DNA from: JABSOG01 sp041583135
GTDB lineage: Bacteria > Pseudomonadota > Gammaproteobacteria > Enterobacterales > Alteromonadaceae
Direction: 5' to 3'
DNA: 10,740 nucleotides
Assembly (NCBI GenBank): GCA_041583135.1
Contig: JBFHGJ010000157.1
Span: forward strand, 1-10,740
Position numbers and translations under genes: made by a program. The first letter of the stretch is position 1, and each line of letters begins with the position of its first letter. Of this stretch, positions 7,736-10,740 are shown piece after piece. The notes under the pieces were generated by a model. That model worked only from the letters and a program-made list of their open reading frames with translations, did no database searches and was not told where the DNA came from.

Positions 7736-8555
7736 AGTCCTAGGGACTTTTTTCGGTTTTTTATTCGGCCGTTTAATCGGTGCTCTTATTGGGCTTTATG
7801 TCGGCCATCTTTTTGACAAGGGCCTACGCCAGGATTTTAGCCAAACAGGTGGGTTTACCCGCTTTTTATCAGGCCATGGCAGTAACGAACGGCAAGCGAT
7901 TTTCTTTTATTCGACCTTTTCTGTGATGGGTCATATCGCCAAGTCCAATGGTCGGGTATCTGAGATCCACATTGAAGCGGCCAATATGCTGATGACTCAT
8001 ATGGGTCTAAATGCCGAGCAGCGCCGTGAAGCGCAAAATGCCTTTCGTGAGGGCAAACAACCCGACTTCGATTTAAAAGCGGCACTCAAAGAGTTTAAAA
8101 GGAGTGTGTATAACCGCCGTGAAGTGTTGCAGATCTTCTTAGAGGTGCAAATTCAAGGGGCATTTAGCGATGGCGTGATACAGCCTAATGAAAGGGCTAT
8201 TTTATCCAAAGTGGCCAGTATCTTAGGCTTTGATGAAACACACTTGGCCAAGTTGATCGCCAGATGGGAAATTGAGTTTCGTTTTCATCAACAAAAGCAA
8301 CAACAGCAACAAAATCAAGGCAGTGGCCGCAGTAGACCTGCAAATGGTCAATCTCTTGACGATGCCTATAAATTGCTAGGTGTCACGCCGCAAAGCTCGC
8401 AAAATGAAATCAAAAAGGCTTACCGCAAACTGATGACTCAACATCACCCGGATAAGTTAGCCTCAAAAGGCTTACCACCCGAAATGTTGGAGTTGGCAAA
8501 GACCAAAGCGCAGGACATTCAGTCGGCTTACGATATGATCAAAGGCCGTCATTAG
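7725..8555 (+). CDS. djlA: Membrane-anchored DnaJ-like co-chaperone DjlA
   Basis: This 276-residue protein matches DjlA, an inner-membrane J-protein that recruits DnaK and affects envelope stress signalling (the Rcs system in E. coli). Residues 1-30 form a single glycine-rich transmembrane segment (GTFFGFLFGRLIGALIGLYVG) whose repeated GxxxG spacing fits the dimerising anchor known for the family. A TerB-like helical domain spans about 55-180. A short Q-rich linker (HQQKQQQQQNQGSG) begins near residue 188. The C-terminal J-domain starts near 208 (DDAYKLLGV) and contains the HPD motif H241-P242-D243 that stimulates DnaK ATPase. Length is close to the E. coli protein. The ATG at 7725 has a strong GGAGGG Shine-Dalgarno about 4 nt upstream, inside the end of murU. 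The last gene of the plus-strand cluster; a terminator starts within its final codons. Confidence 0.95.
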   Translation: MWGKVLGTFFGFLFGRLIGALIGLYVGHLFDKGLRQDFSQTGGFTRFLSGHGSNERQAIFFYSTFSVMGHIAKSNGRVSEIHIEAANMLMTHMGLNAEQRREAQNAFREGKQPDFDLKAALKEFKRSVYNRREVLQIFLEVQIQGAFSDGVIQPNERAILSKVASILGFDETHLAKLIARWEIEFRFHQQKQQQQQNQGSGRSRPANGQSLDDAYKLLGVTPQSSQNEIKKAYRKLMTQHHPDKLASKGLPPEMLELAKTKAQDIQSAYDMIKGRH

Positions 8556-8564
8556 CGGCCTTTT
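8541..8564 (+). terminator. Rho-independent terminator after djlA
   Basis: A perfect 8-bp stem, AAAGGCCG (8541-8548) with CGGCCTTT (8556-8563), encloses a 7-nt loop containing the djlA stop codon. The stem runs into a short T tract (TTTT at 8561-8564). The AAA side would give a short T run on the minus strand too, so it may stop transcripts from either direction and separate djlA from the CRISPR leader. Confidence 0.8.
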
Positions 8565-8571
8565 ACATCTA

Positions 8572-8614
8572 ATACGTTATGACGTTGATAGACCCTTTTG
8601 GGTGAAAAACGTAT
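8572..8614. repeat. Interrupted inverted repeat (ATACGTT / AACGTAT)
   Basis: ATACGTT at 8572-8578 pairs with AACGTAT at 8608-8614. Inside, ACCC at 8592-8595 pairs with GGGT at 8600-8603 across a TTTT loop. ACGTT also recurs at 8582-8586, giving an alternative partner for AACGT. It lies just after the djlA terminator. Function unknown; it may simply be part of the leader or a second weak transcription stop. Confidence 0.45.
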
Positions 8615-8619
8615 ACCCC

Positions 8620-8673
8620 AGCGCTAACCCCTAGTACACAGCAAAACCCCGGGCGGTTAGCGCTAAGCTAACC
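8620..8673. repeat. Alternative-pairing inverted repeats built on GCTAACC / GGTTAGC
   Basis: AGCGCTAACC at 8620-8629 is a perfect inverted match of GGTTAGCGCT at 8655-8664. The same right arm, GGTTAGC at 8655-8661, also pairs with GCTAACC at 8667-8673 across the 5-nt loop GCTAA. The two hairpins are mutually exclusive. A further direct copy of GGTTAGCG is found at 8741-8748 in the leader. This may be a protein-binding motif or a structured RNA; no family is recognised. Confidence 0.55.
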
Positions 8674-8779
8674 CTTTGATATTCAATACTCTTTTTTTCA
8701 TTGGCATTAAGACTGGATAAAAAACACTGTTTTAAAATCAGGTTAGCGGAAATCATCATTTCAGGCTAGTATTTACCAA

Positions 8780-8794
8780 GCCTCCAAAGGAGGC
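8780..8794 (+). repeat. Hairpin abutting the first CRISPR repeat
   Basis: GCCTCC (8780-8785) and GGAGGC (8789-8794) form a perfect 6-bp stem with an AAA loop, ending one base before the first repeat. It sits exactly at the leader-repeat junction, where adaptation complexes act and where the first pre-crRNA segment begins. The role is unknown. Confidence 0.6.
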
Positions 8795-8795
8795 A

Positions 8796-10303
8796 GTCGC
8801 GTCCTTTACGGGACGCGTGGATTGAAACGAGCGATGGTGAGGACCCTTACCCCGTGGCCCCTGTCGCGTCCTTTACGGGACGCGTGGATTGAAACAAGTT
8901 ACTCCGGCTTTGTAAGTGGTTCTGCCGGGTCGCGTCCTTTACGGGACGCGTGGATTGAAACTAGATACATGCTTGGATGATTACACTATTTGGTCGTCGC
9001 GTCCTTTACGGGACGCGTGGATTGAAACTTACTCTGTATTAAAGTTCAAAATTTTTTTTGATGTCGCGTCCTTTACGGGACGCGTGGATTGAAACGACTG
9101 ATAAAGAACAGTGCTAAGTAGGATTAGGCGTCGCGTCCTTTACGGGACGCGTGGATTGAAACTTGCGTGGCAAAAAATCAAATATATTTAATAATGTCGC
9201 GTCCTTTACGGGACGCGTGGATTGAAACAGTTTATGTTGTAACGAAAGCGTGGCAATACACGTCGCGTCCTTTACGGGACGCGTGGATTGAAACCCCTAT
9301 ACCAATTAAGAGTCTTTTTGAAAGCCCGGTCGCGTCCTTTACGGGACGCGTGGATTGAAACCTAAAAAGGGGGATCAGTAAGATGACGAATAACTGTCGC
9401 GTCCTTTACGGGACGCGTGGATTGAAACGGCACCCCTAGCAGAGGTTTTTGAGCCAGTCATATGTCGCGTCCTTTACGGGACGCGTGGATTGAAACATTT
9501 TTTTGCCTCTCGTTATTGACATGTTTGCATAAGTCGCGTCCTTTACGGGACGCGTGGATTGAAACCGGTGTCTGTAATACGTCTCTCGTGACATCACAAG
9601 TCGCGTCCTTTACGGGACGCGTGGATTGAAACTTACTTATTGATTAACAAGGATAGTTAAATGCAGTCGCGTCCTTTACGGGACGCGTGGATTGAAACAA
9701 AAAGCTTTTCGACCGGGTCGTCTGGCTGGTCGGTCGCGTCCTTTACGGGACGCGTGGATTGAAACTGCCACGATCTCCGCAAGGGTCTGCGTCGTCATGT
9801 CGCGTCCTTTACGGGACGCGTGGATTGAAACGCCACCAGTGCAGTGCGCAAACACCCGCAAGTCCTCGTCGCGTCCTTTACGGGACGCGTGGATTGAAAC
9901 TGAAAACTCAAGTTTGTCAGAGAAAACAACTCGGTCGCGTCCTTTACGGGACGCGTGGATTGAAACTGGTAATCAGCCACCAAAATTAGGTAATTAATTA
10001 AGTCGCGTCCTTTACGGGACGCGTGGATTGAAACTTGCGCTTTAGATCTCCCGGAGGATTTATGACAGGTCGCGTCCTTTACGGGACGCGTGGATTGAAA
10101 CGGTATCGAATGAGTTAGAGCCATCCACCATATTATGTCGCGTCCTTTACGGGACGCGTGGATTGAAACTTCGTGCGGGACTGTTTAAGACTCAGTGGGT
10201 CTTGGTCGCGTCCTTTACGGGACGCGTGGATTGAAACGATTTTGTCTTTGATAAAGACTTTGCAGCCATCGTCGCGTCCTTTACGGGACGCGTGGATTGA
10301 GAT
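8796..10303 (+). CRISPR. CRISPR array, type I-C-like repeats, 23 repeats and 22 spacers
   Basis: The 33-nt repeat begins GTCGCGTCC and ends GTGGATTGAAAC. Its internal palindrome is CGCGTCC, loop TTTACG, GGACGCG. Repeats start at 8796, 8863, 8929, 8996, 9063, 9130, 9196, 9262, 9329, 9396, 9464, 9533, 9600, 9666, 9733, 9799, 9868, 9934, 10002, 10069, 10137, 10205 and 10271. The first 22 look identical; the last has GAT in place of the final AAC. Spacers are all different and in order measure 34, 33, 34, 34, 34, 33, 33, 34, 34, 35, 36, 34, 33, 34, 33, 36, 33, 35, 34, 35, 35 and 33 nt. The GTGGATTGAAAC end and the spacer size are those of type I-C, in which a Cas5 protein cuts below the stem and leaves an ATTGAAAC-ended handle. 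The type call rests on the repeat only, as no cas gene is in the window. Uniform repeats suggest a recently active array. Confidence 0.98.
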
Positions 10304-10382
10304 TTCTTGATTTTTGAGTCAAGTTTGGTGATGAATTGTAGTAGTGCCCGCTTCAAGCTCGGCGTTGAGGCTCTTCGTAGGT
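10304..10382. other. Array trailer, no recognised feature
   Basis: These 79 nt follow the degenerate last repeat. They start AT-rich, with a short CTTGA (10306-10310) / TCAAG (10319-10323) inverted repeat, and become more GC-rich toward the REP-like element. I see no credible gene. GTAG at 10377-10380 lies immediately before the palindrome that follows. Confidence 0.5.
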
Positions 10383-10443
10383 GGGGTCAGAGTCTTTGAT
10401 AACGGGAACGCGAGCGTTCGCCAATATCAAAGACTCCGACCCC
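10383..10443. repeat. REP-like 61-nt palindromic element
   Basis: GGGGTC-A-GAGTCTTTGATA (10383-10401) is mirrored by TATCAAAGACTC-C-GACCCC (10425-10443), with a single A/C mismatch. Within it, GAACGC (10406-10411) and GCGTTC (10414-10419) form an inner hairpin. A GTAG tetranucleotide sits 2 nt before the left arm, resembling the foot of REP hairpins mobilised by REP-associated tyrosine transposases (RAYTs). No transposase gene is present in the window. The long exact stem supports a mobile palindromic repeat; the RAYT link is an inference from the GGGGTC end and the GTAG foot. Confidence 0.65.
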
Positions 10444-10447
10444 GAGC

Positions 10448-10503
10448 GGTGTTGGGTTGTAGAGGAGGCTTGTTTGAGTTTGGTGTTGGGTTGGAGAGGA
10501 GGC
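10448..10503. repeat. Two-copy direct repeat, 22-nt unit with 34-nt period
   Basis: The 22-nt segments at 10448-10469 and 10482-10503 both begin GGTGTTGGGTTG and end AGAGGAGGC, with one mismatch (T versus G at the 13th base). The gap between them is 12 nt. The second copy runs into GAGGC/GCCTC (10499-10503 and 10514-10518), a short inverted repeat. It lies between two REP-like fragments and looks like part of the same repetitive non-coding insertion. No link with the CRISPR repeat is visible. Confidence 0.6.
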
Positions 10504-10535
10504 CTATTCAAATCGCCTCTAGAACCCGGAGACAC

Positions 10536-10572
10536 GTGGGGTCGGACCATCTTCTTGACTTCTCTAAGTCAA
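10536..10572. repeat. Second REP-like fragment with a TTGACTT/AAGTCAA hairpin
   Basis: GTGGGGTCGGACC at 10536-10548 repeats the GTGGGGTC head of the palindrome at 10383 and contains its own short dyad (GGTC-G-GACC). It is followed by a perfect 7-bp stem, TTGACTT (10555-10561) and AAGTCAA (10566-10572), with a CTCT loop. Sequences of the GGGGTCrGACC kind are common next to REP-associated transposases. No transposase reading frame is visible here, so this is either a lone element or a remnant. Confidence 0.45.
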
Positions 10573-10606
10573 ACTAACACTAGTCAGCTGAACAACAGTC
10601 CCAGGG

Positions 10607-10740
10607 CTAGCGCATTTTAATCCCGGACTCCAAAAGGGTTGAGCGATATTCATCATCTAGCGCAGCCATCTTCTTTTTGGCTGCCATACTCGCTTTTTTG
10701 CTCTCGTCCCTTTTGAATAGCGCCATTGCGATCTTTCTCA
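10607..10740 (-). CDS. C-terminal end of an unrecognised lysine-rich protein (possibly a small ORF)
   Basis: The minus strand reads from the window edge to a TAG at 10609-10607, giving 43 sense codons: RKIA, then MALFKRDESKKASMAAKKKM, then AALDDEYRSTLLESGIKMR. The lysine- and alanine-rich middle suggests a charged helix. The frame may continue beyond 10740, or the protein could start at the ATG at 10726-10724, giving 39 residues with only a weak Shine-Dalgarno (GAGAAAG). The other two minus-strand frames also stay open for much of this short stretch, so coding evidence is limited. I do not recognise the family, and it does not look like a cas gene end that I know. Confidence 0.4.
   Translation of the reverse strand, partial: RKIAMALFKRDESKKASMAAKKKMAALDDEYRSTLLESGIKMR

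Larger units (their letters stand above)
8566..8795 (+). promoter_or_regulatory. CRISPR leader region (structured, AT-rich near the array)
   Basis: This 230-nt stretch lies between the djlA terminator and the first repeat and has no credible reading frame. It is the leader side because the repeats end in ATTGAAAC on the right, as is usual downstream of a leader, and the decayed repeat is at the far right end. The half next to the array is AT-rich with homopolymer runs, typical of leaders. A weak candidate array promoter is TTAGCG at 8743-8748, 18 nt, TAGTAT at 8767-8772. The region also holds several inverted repeats, listed separately. No cas gene abuts it. The leader role is inferred from position; I recognise no known leader motif or IHF site with certainty. 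Confidence 0.7.

Noticed and set aside
8281..8325. Glutamine-rich tract in djlA as a possible slippage or foreign insert
   Set aside because: It falls in the flexible linker between the TerB-like and J domains, keeps frame, and such linkers vary freely in the family.
9167..10124. Reading frames on both strands across the array with repeated SRPLRDAWIET or FQSTRPVKDAT units
   Set aside because: They are translations of the CRISPR repeat, whose unit length is by chance in phase for a few spacers. No protein is implied.
10238..10402. An 11-nt match (GTCTTTGATAA) between spacer 22 and the REP-like palindrome in the flank
   Set aside because: The identity does not extend on either side and 11 nt is too short to infer that the spacer came from the element or targets it.
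10344..10620. Short reading frames over the REP-like region on both strands
   Set aside because: They run through palindromes and direct repeats, mirror each other between strands, and have no protein-like conservation or ribosome sites.

Overview
The window looks like a chromosomal segment of a gammaproteobacterium, most likely Shewanella or a close relative (Alteromonadales). This rests on the conserved cluster lptD-surA-pdxA-rsmA-apaG-apaH, on lptD lying divergent from amgK-murU-djlA, and on moderate GC with well-formed Shine-Dalgarno sites. The genus is an inference from protein style and gene order, not a database result.

Left part (1-5889, minus strand): reading in the direction of transcription, lptD (outer-membrane LPS translocon), surA (periplasmic chaperone for outer-membrane proteins including LptD), pdxA (pyridoxine biosynthesis), rsmA/ksgA (16S rRNA dimethyltransferase), apaG and the first 24 codons of apaH, which is cut by the window edge. 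Spacing is tight: 53 nt between lptD and surA, 17 nt between surA and pdxA, an 8-nt pdxA/rsmA overlap with a TTG start for rsmA, 13 nt between rsmA and apaG, and a 14-nt apaG/apaH overlap. It looks like one operon.

Middle part (5890-8565, plus strand): a 149-nt divergent promoter region, then amgK (MurNAc/GlcNAc anomeric kinase, GTG start at 6039), murU (MurNAc-1-phosphate uridylyltransferase) and djlA (membrane-anchored J-domain co-chaperone). Their ends overlap by 1 and 11 nt, and a hairpin terminator begins inside the last codons of djlA. AmgK and MurU together make UDP-MurNAc from recycled cell-wall sugar, so both arms of the divergent pair serve the envelope.

Right part (8566-10740): a 230-nt structured AT-rich leader, then a CRISPR array of 23 repeats (33 nt) and 22 unique spacers (33-36 nt), with the repeat style of type I-C. 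The last repeat is degenerate, so the leader is on the left. No cas gene is present in the window; the leader side is occupied by djlA, so any local cas operon would have to lie to the right. Beyond the array are about 300 nt of non-coding sequence with a 61-nt REP-like palindrome, a 34-nt-period direct repeat and a second GGGGTCGGACC-type fragment, then the end of a small lysine-rich reading frame on the minus strand.

The core genes are ordinary. The parts worth a second look are the leader structures, the start-codon-spanning spacers and the REP-like material at the trailer end. I found no convincing undescribed system.
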